Shown: positions 8,198-15,314 of the stretch, one piece after another
Layout of the letters: every line of letters starts with the position of its first letter
Numbering within the stretch: the first letter of the stretch is position 1
Made by a program: the position numbers and the translations under genes
Assembly (NCBI GenBank): GCA_001443365.1
Contig: LDXL01000001.1
Span: 62,001 to 126,000 of the forward strand
DNA length: 64,000 nt
Source of the DNA: Thaumarchaeota archaeon CSP1-1
Lineage (GTDB): Archaea > Thermoproteota > Nitrososphaeria > Nitrososphaerales > Nitrosopumilaceae
Direction of reading: 5' to 3'
Notes under the pieces: model-generated
Seen by the model: the letters and a program-made list of their open reading frames with translations, nothing else
Databases searched by the model: none
Told to the model about the DNA's origin: nothing

Positions 8198-8860
8198 ATG
8201 GGATTAAGGGATCTATCGCTAAAAGAGGAGTACAGGTCTGATAGAGAGAATCTTATTGAAGAATTTTTCCTTCCATGTCTTGATAATTGTATAGAATACG
8301 ACAGGGCAGTTGAATACGCATCACTCAAGAGTCTTACGGGATATTATTTTGGTTTGAAGAATTTTTTGACTAATAACGTGCAAATTAGAATCGTAACTGG
8401 GCATAGATTAAGAACGTCAGATCTAAACGTTTTATCAAAACTTTACACTAAAAATAATGCCAAGTTCGCGCTTAGCAGAAATCCTGCTCTAGAAAAAAAA
8501 TATCCAATCTTGAACGAGATGATCAAGACCAACAAACTCAAAATAAAAATTGCAATACCAAATTCCGAAGAGGTTTATGGTTCCTTTAGTGAGAAAATTG
8601 GAATTTTCCACGATGAAAATGATGATATGGTAGCATTTACAGGAACCTCAAATGAAACATTTGATCCTCAAAATAGGAACTTTGAATCAATTGATGTTTT
8701 TACCTCTTGGAATGATAAATCAAGAGTAGACATTAAGACTAAGGATTTTGAAAATTTGTGGCTAAACAAGACAAAGAATATTACGGTTTATGATTTTGAT
8801 TATGCAGTAAGGAATAACCTTCTTAATTATTCAGCAGAATGGGTTCTTAATGTATCGTAA
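8198..8860 (+). CDS. Stand-alone PLD-like domain protein
   Basis: 220 aa. The segment EKIGIFHDENDDMVAFTGTSNET (about residues 129-151) matches the K...GS.NET portion of phospholipase-D-like nuclease domains, such as those fused to superfamily 2 helicases in restriction-type systems. The canonical HxK reads SEK here, so the catalytic His of that half-site appears to be missing. No helicase, methylase or second HKD half is present, and the neighbours are a SIMPL gene and an EndA-like gene. It may be a degenerate binding domain or a nuclease subunit that works with a distant partner. Convergent with the EndA-like gene, 1 nt apart. Confidence 0.6.
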   Translation: MGLRDLSLKEEYRSDRENLIEEFFLPCLDNCIEYDRAVEYASLKSLTGYYFGLKNFLTNNVQIRIVTGHRLRTSDLNVLSKLYTKNNAKFALSRNPALEKKYPILNEMIKTNKLKIKIAIPNSEEVYGSFSEKIGIFHDENDDMVAFTGTSNETFDPQNRNFESIDVFTSWNDKSRVDIKTKDFENLWLNKTKNITVYDFDYAVRNNLLNYSAEWVLNVS

Positions 8861-8861
8861 T

Positions 8862-9434
8862 TCAAAACTTGAAGTTATTCGCATCCATTCTTTCTTTATT
8901 TTCTAGAAAATTCATTTTTGATATTTTATAGTAAATTACTTCTCCTCTCCTTTCAATAACAGCTATTATGGGTTCTTTTCCCATCTGTGTAATCTGTTCA
9001 ATCTTTTTTTGAAGCTGACCAATTTTTTCTTGTTTTCCTTCATTAAGACCAAATACCAAATATTTTGCGCCTTTTTCACCAAAGTCTCCTCTTTCATAAA
9101 CACGAAAATCCGATCCAAATCCAAACCCGTCTTTTACTGTATACCCCCTAGTTCTCAAATCTCGATAAATTAGAAATTTTGTTAATGATTCTTCGTCTTG
9201 TTTTATACATGTCTGCATCAATGAATCAAAATCAATTCTCTTTTTTCCTTTTGAAAGTTTGAGTTTGTCGCAGTATAGAAGATAAAGAGATTCAAAGGGT
9301 TTTAGAAAAAATTCTTTCTTGCTTAGTTCTCCATATCCTTTTTGTTCAAGACTCTGTTGCATAGCCTTACTTGTTATCAGAGTTTGATCTTGAACCAATT
9401 CCCCTTCAACCTGTGGTTCTGAGTCTATGGACAT
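8862..9434 (-). CDS. tRNA-intron endonuclease family protein (EndA-like)
   Basis: 190 aa. The C-terminal half carries the EndA fold signature: FLIYRDLRTRGYTVKDGF, then GSDFRVYERG and AKYLVFGL, and a final strand IIAVIERRGEVIYYKIS. EndA cuts bulge-helix-bulge introns from tRNA precursors, and the tRNA-Ser at 44860 needs such an enzyme. The Tyr of FRVY and a Lys before the last strand are present. The residue before AKYLV, normally the catalytic His, is Gly. This suggests either the structural partner of an (alpha-beta)2 enzyme or a divergent active site. A palindromic TATA at 9453-9462 fits a leaderless start at 9434. Confidence 0.75.
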   Translation of the reverse strand: MSIDSEPQVEGELVQDQTLITSKAMQQSLEQKGYGELSKKEFFLKPFESLYLLYCDKLKLSKGKKRIDFDSLMQTCIKQDEESLTKFLIYRDLRTRGYTVKDGFGFGSDFRVYERGDFGEKGAKYLVFGLNEGKQEKIGQLQKKIEQITQMGKEPIIAVIERRGEVIYYKISKMNFLENKERMDANNFKF

Positions 9435-9452
9435 AAGGAAGATTATAGGATT

Positions 9453-9462
9453 CCATATATGG
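9453..9462 (-). promoter_or_regulatory. Palindromic TATA box CCATATATGG
   Basis: Perfect 10-bp palindrome about 23 nt before the EndA-like start codon at 9434, the usual TATA spacing. Being symmetrical it could also fire rightward towards rpl10e. Confidence 0.4.
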
Positions 9463-9506
9463 GTGCGTCGAATGTGAAATCCACCAAAATTATGTTTTAA
9501 AGACTA

Positions 9507-9546
9507 ACCGTTAAAATATGGGCATCCAAGCTTAGCTTTTAACGGT
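9507..9546 (+). promoter_or_regulatory. Inverted repeat overlapping the rpl10e ribosome binding site
   Basis: Perfect 10-nt arms ACCGTTAAAA (9507-9516) and TTTTAACGGT (9537-9546) are separated by 20 nt. The right arm runs into GGTGAT (9544-9549), the Shine-Dalgarno sequence of the L10e gene starting at 9553. If the start of transcription lies left of 9507 the mRNA could fold and hide the binding site. If the TATA-like GTTTTAAAG (about 9495-9503) is used, the left arm falls in the promoter and the repeat would act as a DNA operator. Confidence 0.5.
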
Positions 9547-9552
9547 GATTTG

Positions 9553-10047
9553 ATGCACGGTGCAAATTATAGAAGAGGAAATGGTCAGCCTTATACCAGA
9601 AAAAAGTACATCAAGGGTAAGCCTCAGATAAAAATTGCAAAATTTGAAGGTGGAAAAGCAGGCGACTATGATTACAACGTTCAATTATTGTTAAATGAAA
9701 AATTGCAAATTACTCATACCGCAATTGAATCAGCAAGGCTTGCAGCAAACAAAAAAGTAGAAAATGTTGCAGGTGAAACAGGTTTCTATTCAAAGCTTCG
9801 AATCTATCCTCATGTGCTATTAAGAGAAAATAAAATGATTGCAGCAGCTGGTGCAGACAGATTACAGGAGGGGATGAGACGAGCCTTTGGAAAGGCACTG
9901 AATTTAGGTGCTCGTGTGAAAGCAGGCCAATGCATAATGGAGATGCATGTTAAAACAGAACATCTTGAATTGGCCAAAAAAGCGATGAAAGGCGCTTGTG
10001 TAAAGTTACCAGGAACTCCTACCATCAAAGTCATTCCATTAAAATAA
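9553..10047 (+). CDS. rpl10e: Ribosomal protein uL16 (L10e)
   Basis: 164 aa from the ATG at 9553; a TTG one codon earlier (9550) is possible, but the ATG sits better behind GGTGAT. Family features are the N-terminal NYRRGNGQPYTRKKYIKG, the GADRLQEGMRRAFGK segment near 110, and the GQ-I-M-M-V stretch near 130. It is a large-subunit protein near the peptidyl-transferase centre and the tRNA elbow. It is a single gene with its own promoter and an unusual inverted repeat in the leader or promoter. Confidence 0.95.
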   Translation: MHGANYRRGNGQPYTRKKYIKGKPQIKIAKFEGGKAGDYDYNVQLLLNEKLQITHTAIESARLAANKKVENVAGETGFYSKLRIYPHVLLRENKMIAAAGADRLQEGMRRAFGKALNLGARVKAGQCIMEMHVKTEHLELAKKAMKGACVKLPGTPTIKVIPLK

Positions 10048-10051
10048 TTAT

Positions 10052-10321
10052 TTATTTGAATTTTCCAAGAAACTCAGATTGTCGTGTTTTTAAAATTTCT
10101 AAAAATTCTAAAAACTCTGGTTCTGTTGGATCTCGTTTCAATATTCGCCTACATTGATAAAAAAATGAGTTGTATAATCTCCCAATGATTATACCAAAGG
10201 CAAAAGCATTATCTTGTACAGAAAGTTCATCCAGTGATTCAATAATTTTGTTAATTTCATCGGTTCTATCAAATGTTGCGTCAATCTTCTTTTCTATAAT
10301 TTCTTGAAGTTTATCATTCAT
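10052..10321 (-). CDS. Conserved-looking small helical protein
   Basis: 89 aa from the ATG at 10321 (MNDKLQEII); the frame is open to 10354 but the shorter start gives a better protein beginning. It is mostly helical and charged, with a short hydrophobic stretch AFAFGIIIGRLYNSFFYQ in the middle and a Lys/Glu-rich tail. No known domain recognised. It is convergent with rpl10e, 4 nt apart. Function unknown. Confidence 0.6.
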   Translation of the reverse strand: MNDKLQEIIEKKIDATFDRTDEINKIIESLDELSVQDNAFAFGIIIGRLYNSFFYQCRRILKRDPTEPEFLEFLEILKTRQSEFLGKFK

Positions 10322-10373
10322 AATATAGATAGAATCATCTAACATTAAAAACAATCTTAGAATTAGCAGTACG

Positions 10374-10383
10374 CTTTAATATA
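10374..10383 (+). promoter_or_regulatory. TATA box of tRNA-Gly
   Basis: CTTTAATATA centred about 28 nt before the mature 5' end of the tRNA at 10406. Confidence 0.5.
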
Positions 10384-10405
10384 GAAAATTAAATTTACCG
10401 ATTGA

Positions 10406-10479
10406 GCAGTTATAGTATAGTTTGGTTATTATGCGAGCTTGCCAAGTTCGTGGCCCGGGTTCAAATCCCGGTAACTGCA
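10406..10479 (+). tRNA. tRNA-Gly (GCC)
   Basis: The acceptor arms GCAGTTA and TAACTGC pair perfectly, with discriminator A at 10479. The anticodon stem CGAGC/GTTCG encloses the loop TTGCCAA, giving anticodon GCC. The T arm is CCGGG-TTCAAAT-CCCGG. The D stem is weak (three pairs plus a T-T mismatch). No intron and no encoded CCA. Confidence 0.95.
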
Positions 10480-10511
10480 TTTCAATTCTATTTTTCAAAA
10501 GATTAGATAAT

Positions 10512-11024
10512 TCAGATAGGGGGATTTTCTCCAGCCTTCAACCCTCGTCTAATTACATCAAGAGCGTTTGTTGCTCTCTCAGGTTTTGGAAGTTGAATCA
10601 TAAAGACATTTTCCTGACCAACCTGGGAATGTGGGGAGGATAATGCAAGCATGGATGTTTTTGCTAATGATTCAAAAAAATCAAGAGATTCATTTGCGTA
10701 AAGTAGAATTTCTTCATGAATATCACTATTAGAAAAATCTAATGAGATTTCCACAAAAACGTTTCCCATTGCATTTTGAAGAATATTGAGATTGGTATCG
10801 ACAGAGACTGGTCTTCCTGCAATCTTATCCATGATTTCAGAAAACCTTCTTTCCGTTAAAATTATGCACGGTACGTTGTTACTGTTATAGTTGAATGTAG
10901 TGACACTCTTGTGTACTTTGTTAAGTAGCGATTTGAATTTTGTTATAGCATCATCAGTTTGTTCTTTAGTAAATCCTGACAAAAAACAATTCTTACTAAG
11001 TTTATTTAATTCATCTTCTGACAT
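10512..11024 (-). CDS. Unknown 170-aa protein
   Basis: 170 aa, acidic, soluble, with no signal peptide, no membrane segment and no recognised motif. A central strand pattern VPCIILTERRFSEIMDKI and a later FVEISLDFS suggest an alpha/beta fold. It is followed on the same strand and separated by 3 nt from the CPA2 antiporter gene upstream (11028-12353), so the two are probably co-transcribed. A regulatory role for the antiporter would be pure guesswork. Confidence 0.7.
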   Translation of the reverse strand: MSEDELNKLSKNCFLSGFTKEQTDDAITKFKSLLNKVHKSVTTFNYNSNNVPCIILTERRFSEIMDKIAGRPVSVDTNLNILQNAMGNVFVEISLDFSNSDIHEEILLYANESLDFFESLAKTSMLALSSPHSQVGQENVFMIQLPKPERATNALDVIRRGLKAGENPPI

Positions 11025-11027
11025 TTT

Positions 11028-12353
11028 CTAGGCCTTTGATAGTTTTGGAATGACTTTATCGCCTACCCTAAATAAGAATGGCGTAATAAATGATGTAATA
11101 ATCGAGATTACTCCTACGAGAGGGAATAGAAAAGGACTTACTGCCCCAACATCTACTCCTGTCTTTACAATGACTATAGAAAACTCTCCTCTTGGGGCTG
11201 CAAGTGCAAAGGCTGAACGAAGCGATTTTTTTGCAGGTTGTCTAAATAACAGGCTTCCAAGTAGGTTGCCACCAAACTTCATTCCTATGGCTACAGCAAT
11301 TAGTCCTATTGCGATAAAAATATAATTTCCAATATGGCCAATGTCCATTAAAGCTCCAACTGATACGAAGAAGATAGCTACAAACATGTCTTTGATTGGA
11401 CTGGATAAAATTTTAGAAACTTCTGATGATTTTGATTCTGCAACTAAGACTCCTGCCAAAAATGCTCCTATAGCAACTGATAATCCAGCGATATTTGCTA
11501 TTAATGCATAACCAAAACACACTCCCAAAACACTTAGCAGCAGAATTTCTCTGTTTTCTGCACTTGCAACTCTGTCTATAAGAGGTGGGATTACTTTGGT
11601 TCCAATTGTAAATGTCCCAATAAATAATCCTGCAGCAACTGCGACTGCAAGTGAGATACTTTCAAGTGAGACTGTTCCAAGCAGAGCTACTGACTGGAGT
11701 GATGAGATTAAAATTACTGCGATGACATCTTCGACAATTAAAATTCCTAAAACAAGTATCGAAGATTCTTTTTTTACTATTCCAAGATCTTCAAATATTT
11801 TAATAATTATTGCAGTACTACTAATAGAAAGAGCCGCTGCGATAAAAAGTGAATCCATAAAATTTAACCCCATTAGATTTGCGGCATAAAATACTGCACC
11901 CAATGTTGAAAACAAGCCAAGTGTTCCTATTCCGATAGATATTTTTCCAATAGATCGGATTTTTGCATAAGGAAATTCTATTCCTATAACAAAAAGTAAC
12001 AGTATTACACCAATTTCAGAAAAAAGATTCAAAGCTGTAATGTCAGAAAGTATTCCTACTCCCGTAATACCTGCAGATGGAGGCACTTCCTCTGGTAGAA
12101 ACCATGTCCATAATGGAGAAAGAGGTCCAATTAACATCCCTGCAAAGAGATATCCAATGATCAATGGTTGCCTAATTTTGAAAAAAGCAAGAGTAACAAT
12201 TGCTGCTAAGATCATAATTATTGCAAGGTCTGTTACAAAGTTTGAGTGTGGAAGCTGAAATGGATTAATTTTATCTATAAAGCTGAAAAGTCCTTCATTT
12301 ATGGAATCTGTCAAGCCGTTTTGTGCTTCAGCTTGTAGGAAAAAATTTTCCAT
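11028..12353 (-). CDS. CPA2-type cation/proton antiporter
   Basis: 441 aa. About 12 hydrophobic helices begin at residue 40 (FVTDLAIIMILAAIVTLAFF). The CPA2/Kef signature is clear: QPLIIGYLFAGMLIGP near 63-78, SEIGVILLLFVIGIEF near 112-127, and SISSTAIIIKIFEDLG near 175-190. It exchanges Na+ or K+ for protons at the cytoplasmic membrane. There is no C-terminal RCK/TrkA domain, so gating is not nucleotide-controlled within this chain. The N-terminal 35 residues are polar and may precede the first helix outside. Confidence 0.88.
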   Translation of the reverse strand: MENFFLQAEAQNGLTDSINEGLFSFIDKINPFQLPHSNFVTDLAIIMILAAIVTLAFFKIRQPLIIGYLFAGMLIGPLSPLWTWFLPEEVPPSAGITGVGILSDITALNLFSEIGVILLLFVIGIEFPYAKIRSIGKISIGIGTLGLFSTLGAVFYAANLMGLNFMDSLFIAAALSISSTAIIIKIFEDLGIVKKESSILVLGILIVEDVIAVILISSLQSVALLGTVSLESISLAVAVAAGLFIGTFTIGTKVIPPLIDRVASAENREILLLSVLGVCFGYALIANIAGLSVAIGAFLAGVLVAESKSSEVSKILSSPIKDMFVAIFFVSVGALMDIGHIGNYIFIAIGLIAVAIGMKFGGNLLGSLLFRQPAKKSLRSAFALAAPRGEFSIVIVKTGVDVGAVSPFLFPLVGVISIITSFITPFLFRVGDKVIPKLSKA

Positions 12354-12448
12354 CTGATCGTAGTATATGATTTCATTTAAAAACAGTTTTATTTCATTAG
12401 AAATTCTTCTGGCAATCCATATACTAGAATCAGTTTTAATTATACCAG

Positions 12449-12565
12449 ATGAGAGCCACCTGTCCCCTTCACAGAGATGTTGAACTAATTCATACTAAGC
12501 TGCCAAATGGAGAAACCAAAGATTACTGCCCCAGATGCGAAGAACTGTTTGGAGAAAAGATATGA
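12449..12565 (+). CDS. Small zinc-finger protein, copy 3 (intact)
   Basis: 38 aa from ATG 12449 to TGA 12563. The order is TCPLHRDVELI, then TKLPNGETKDYCPRCEELFGEKI. Cys5/His8 and Cys27/Cys30 can form one C-H-C-C zinc site. It is the only intact complete copy of a three-member family in this window (others at 1-74 and 4676-4792). It is less similar at DNA level than copies 1 and 2 are to each other, so its duplication is older. Function unknown; the size and fold suggest a nucleic-acid or protein adaptor. Confidence 0.7.
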   Translation: MRATCPLHRDVELIHTKLPNGETKDYCPRCEELFGEKI

Positions 12566-12631
12566 TTCTTCTCACCCACGAGTATTATGATCATGTTTTG
12601 GATCCTTTATAGCTGGTCTAATTCTGTTCGT

Positions 12632-13306
12632 TTATCTTAGTAGCTCCTTAGCCTTTACAAATATTGAATTCCACTGTGACCAAGTTAGTCTACCAGTTTG
12701 GGTATTTTGTCGGCTAGGATGATAGGAACAAATTATGAATTTAGTTCTATGCTTAAACACATACCCATGAGAAAATTTCTGTCTCTTGATTCCTAAAATT
12801 CTGCAAACAGTTGTAAATGCTATTCTTCCTAAACAAATAATTATTTCCAAATTTTGAAGAAACACAAATTCGTTTTTCAAATACTCTGAACAATTTTTTA
12901 ATTCAATATCAAGTGGTTTATTTTCTGGTGGGGCACATCTAACAACAGCAGTAATGTATGCATTAATTAAACAAAAACCATCAGTCTTATGGGAACTTAC
13001 TGGTTGAGTTGCAAAACCATTTTCAAATAGGACCTTTGCTACCCAATCCCCTGATGAATCCCCAGTAAACATTCGGCCTGTTCTATTTCCACCATGTGCT
13101 GCTGGTGCCAAACCTACAATCAAAATTTTGCCATTAACATCTCCAAAACCCGGTAGCGGTTTACCCCAATACTTTTCATCTTTAAATCGCTTTATCTTGG
13201 TCTGCGAAATTTCTTTAATGTATGAATTTAATCTTGGGCATTTTTTACATTTGATTATTCTTATGTTCAGAGCTCTGAGAGTTCGGGATCCCAATTTTTC
13301 CACCAA
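12632..13306 (-). CDS. Family 5 uracil-DNA glycosylase (UDGb)
   Basis: 224 aa. Motif A reads GLAPAAHGGNRTGRMFTGD (residues 65-83), the signature of type-5 UDGb enzymes, which lack the polar catalytic residue of other families. Motif B is SYHPSRQNTQTGRLT near the C-terminus. Cys20, Cys23, Cys124 and Cys139 are placed to bind the 4Fe-4S cluster of thermophilic/archaeal UDGs. It removes uracil, and often hypoxanthine, from DNA in base excision repair. Full length for the family. Confidence 0.93.
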   Translation of the reverse strand: MVEKLGSRTLRALNIRIIKCKKCPRLNSYIKEISQTKIKRFKDEKYWGKPLPGFGDVNGKILIVGLAPAAHGGNRTGRMFTGDSSGDWVAKVLFENGFATQPVSSHKTDGFCLINAYITAVVRCAPPENKPLDIELKNCSEYLKNEFVFLQNLEIIICLGRIAFTTVCRILGIKRQKFSHGYVFKHRTKFIICSYHPSRQNTQTGRLTWSQWNSIFVKAKELLR

Positions 13307-13590
13307 ATAAAATGAACACGACTTTACTTGTTATTATAGGTTGAACACTTGTCATAGCTTGCTCTATGTAGCTTTTAGATATTTTTTAACGATTCTAGTT
13401 TTACTTTCAAGGTTTGAATCCAGTCCCCCGTACCCTCATAGGGACTAGAACTATTAGTTCGATTCCTCCAAATCAACAAGTCTATTCTGGACAATAGTTT
13501 GATCAGATATCTATTGGCATCTGACACATTTTCTATCTGAATCCAATGCCCAATCAAGGATTAATAGTAGAAACCCTTTCAAAATTTACC
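13307..13590. other. Gene-poor stretch
   Basis: I see no convincing coding region here. A hairpin AGTCCC/GGGACT lies in the 13410-13445 area, and a competing 7-nt pair TTCTAGT/ACTAGAA spans it. A fragment resembling a tRNA T-loop (GGTTTGAATCC) is present but does not pair as a T arm. A 60-codon minus-strand open frame (13375-13557) shows no protein character. Confidence 0.4.
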
Positions 13591-13652
13591 GCAGAGTGAT
13601 GAGTAGGTCATCTGAAACTAATGTGGAAAAATGACCTGGGGTATCTGACTGC
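13591..13652 (+). ncRNA. Candidate C/D box sRNA
   Basis: The order is terminal stem GCAG (13591-13594), C box GTGATGA (13596-13602), D' box CTGA (13612-13615), a degenerate C' box such as ATGTGGA (13621-13627), D box CTGA (13645-13648) and terminal stem CTGC (13649-13652), which pairs perfectly with GCAG. The 62-nt size and box order fit archaeal 2'-O-methylation guides. The guide next to D would be about GACCTGGGGTAT. The C-to-D' spacer is only 9 nt and C' is imperfect, which lowers certainty. Confidence 0.45.
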
Positions 13653-13770
13653 TCTTTGAGTTTAGTTTTAGGATAAAGTTCCACTGGAAACACATGTATT
13701 AGTATAGAGTAAGATATGACCATTTTTTTGTGCCAGAAATGGTAACTTTACAATTACCTAGCTATTAATA

Positions 13771-13784
13771 GTACGGTACCGTAC
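13771..13784. promoter_or_regulatory. 14-bp palindrome upstream of small zinc-finger ORF
   Basis: GTACGGTACCGTAC is perfectly self-complementary, and TACCGTA repeats again up to 13788. It ends 9 nt before the ATG at 13794. The position suggests an operator or leader element for that small gene. Confidence 0.45.
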
Positions 13785-13793
13785 CGTAATTTC

Positions 13794-13901
13794 ATGATAG
13801 TATGTGAATACTGCCCAGAAAAGTTCGTTGAAAACATGAATGGATTGGTTGAAAAAACCTTCCATGAGCTACTCCATGAACCAGAAATGGTTAACAAGTA
13901 G
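13794..13901 (+). CDS. 35-aa C2H2-like miniprotein
   Basis: ATG 13794 to TAG 13899. It reads MIVCEYCPEKFVEN and later TFHELLHEPEMVNK. Cys4/Cys7 and His24/His28 give C-x2-C-x16-H-x3-H, close to a classical zinc finger with a slightly long linker. It is isolated in a gene-poor stretch between the candidate sRNA and the coiled-coil gene, behind a 14-bp palindrome. Too short to classify; the ordered Cys/His spacing is the main argument that it is real. Confidence 0.5.
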   Translation: MIVCEYCPEKFVENMNGLVEKTFHELLHEPEMVNK

Positions 13902-13967
13902 CTACCAATATTTTTTATTTGATTTCTAACCTAACTTTTTTATCAGCATAACATCTTCTAATGTAAG

Positions 13968-15314
13968 ATGGCAACAAAAACCAAAAAAATAGATTCAAAG
14001 TCTACTACGAAAAAGGAACCAAAATCCCCCAAAACCAAAAGTTCTACTAAGGAACCAACGTCAACTACTCTACTAAAAAGAGTTGCTGGTGTTTCTGACT
14101 CTACAAAAACATTATCTAAAGAAATCAAAGCAATGACAAAGATTTTTTCTGAAAATCAGAAAGTTCTCGTTTCTATGAAAAACATGATTGATTCTTTAAG
14201 CTCTGCATTAGAACAGATTCAAAAACAGTCAAGACGAATTAACATTATTGAAGAAGATACTCAAAAGATATTCTCGGGTTTAAGCCAAGTGAGAGGACAG
14301 TCAGATTTAGTTTTAAAAATTAATAATCAAACATCTAGATTACAAGATCAAATAAACAAGATAACAGAATCACAAAAAGCTTCGCCAGAAACAAAAAACA
14401 TTATGCAAAAAGTATCAGATAGCTTCGAGTCAATAAGAAATAACTCAAAAATGATTATGACAATTTCTGAAAGAATTGATAATGTAAGAGATGACTTGAA
14501 AAAAGTATCTGCAAAAGCAGAAACTTCTTCCATTGTTGGTTCAGATATTGGAGAAATTAGAAAAAAAATTGAATCAATTTCAGGAAAAGCCGAAAAAATT
14601 GAATCGCTGGGAGGAATTATCAATAACTTAAAACAAGAATTAGAATCTGTTGTTTCAAAAGCAAACTCAATGACAGGAATAACAGAACAATTAGATGAGA
14701 TGAAAAGAAATATTCAATCAATTTCAAGCAGAACAGGAAATATTGGTGGAGACATGATAAATATCAAAAATGAATTAGGAAATATAGCCTCAAAAACTGA
14801 TGAAAAAATCTCAGGTTTATCATCCATTCTTAATCGCTCTGATGCGTCCTCTTCAGAATTTCATAAAAAAACTAACCAAATCATTCAAGAATTACAAGGT
14901 ATCAAAAGTGCCTCAAACAAGTCGTCAGAATACACCTCAAAAGAAATGGTAGGCCTTTTGAAATTATCCGAGTACCAGTCAAATATTAGAATGCAGGCTG
15001 AATCAAAATATGGTAGCTTGGCGGATCTTGAAAAAATGGCTACCCAGACAGCTCAGATGGTCAATTTGTTTGATAAATTGTCTATCGAATCCAATGAAAA
15101 GATGGTTCTTCCACATGAAGTGAGACAATGGGCTGTAAGCAAAATCCTAGATTGCGCCGACAGATGGGAAATTAGATTTACTGATGTTTTCCAGCTGCTG
15201 GTAAATCAATTGGGTCGGGATTTATTAAAAGAATCATTAAGAATTCAGCAAGTTAGAGACATCTTTGGAATAAGAGCTGTTGATGAAATTAGACAGGATC
15301 TAAATATTTCTTAG
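13968..15314 (+). CDS. Long coiled-coil protein
   Basis: 448 aa. Residues 1-35 are a Lys/Ser/Thr-rich basic tail, and residues 40-330 are heptad-rich with repeated SISxKAEKIES-like blocks, predicting an extended coiled coil. The C-terminal 110 residues (from about 335) look globular, with EVRQWAVSKILDCADRW near 385 and FQLLVNQLGRDLLKES near 410. No known domain recognised. A DNA- or membrane-organising role is possible from the basic head plus coil plus globular end. It ends 4 nt inside the convergent GT2 gene. Confidence 0.75.
   Translation: MATKTKKIDSKSTTKKEPKSPKTKSSTKEPTSTTLLKRVAGVSDSTKTLSKEIKAMTKIFSENQKVLVSMKNMIDSLSSALEQIQKQSRRINIIEEDTQKIFSGLSQVRGQSDLVLKINNQTSRLQDQINKITESQKASPETKNIMQKVSDSFESIRNNSKMIMTISERIDNVRDDLKKVSAKAETSSIVGSDIGEIRKKIESISGKAEKIESLGGIINNLKQELESVVSKANSMTGITEQLDEMKRNIQSISSRTGNIGGDMINIKNELGNIASKTDEKISGLSSILNRSDASSSEFHKKTNQIIQELQGIKSASNKSSEYTSKEMVGLLKLSEYQSNIRMQAESKYGSLADLEKMATQTAQMVNLFDKLSIESNEKMVLPHEVRQWAVSKILDCADRWEIRFTDVFQLLVNQLGRDLLKESLRIQQVRDIFGIRAVDEIRQDLNIS

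Noticed and set aside
8198-8860. Part of a restriction or phage-defence system
   Set aside because: No methylase, helicase or second nuclease gene lies near it; the neighbours are SIMPL and EndA-like genes.
10422-10643. 73-aa plus-strand ORF
   Set aside because: It runs through the tRNA-Gly gene and opposite the 170-aa protein gene.
13388-13460. tRNA gene on either strand
   Set aside because: GGTTTGAATCC and GTTCGATTC occur but neither has a paired T stem, and no acceptor pairing could be found.
13375-13557. 60-aa minus-strand ORF in the gene-poor stretch
   Set aside because: No hydrophobic or conserved pattern, no TATA box or ribosome binding site at the start.
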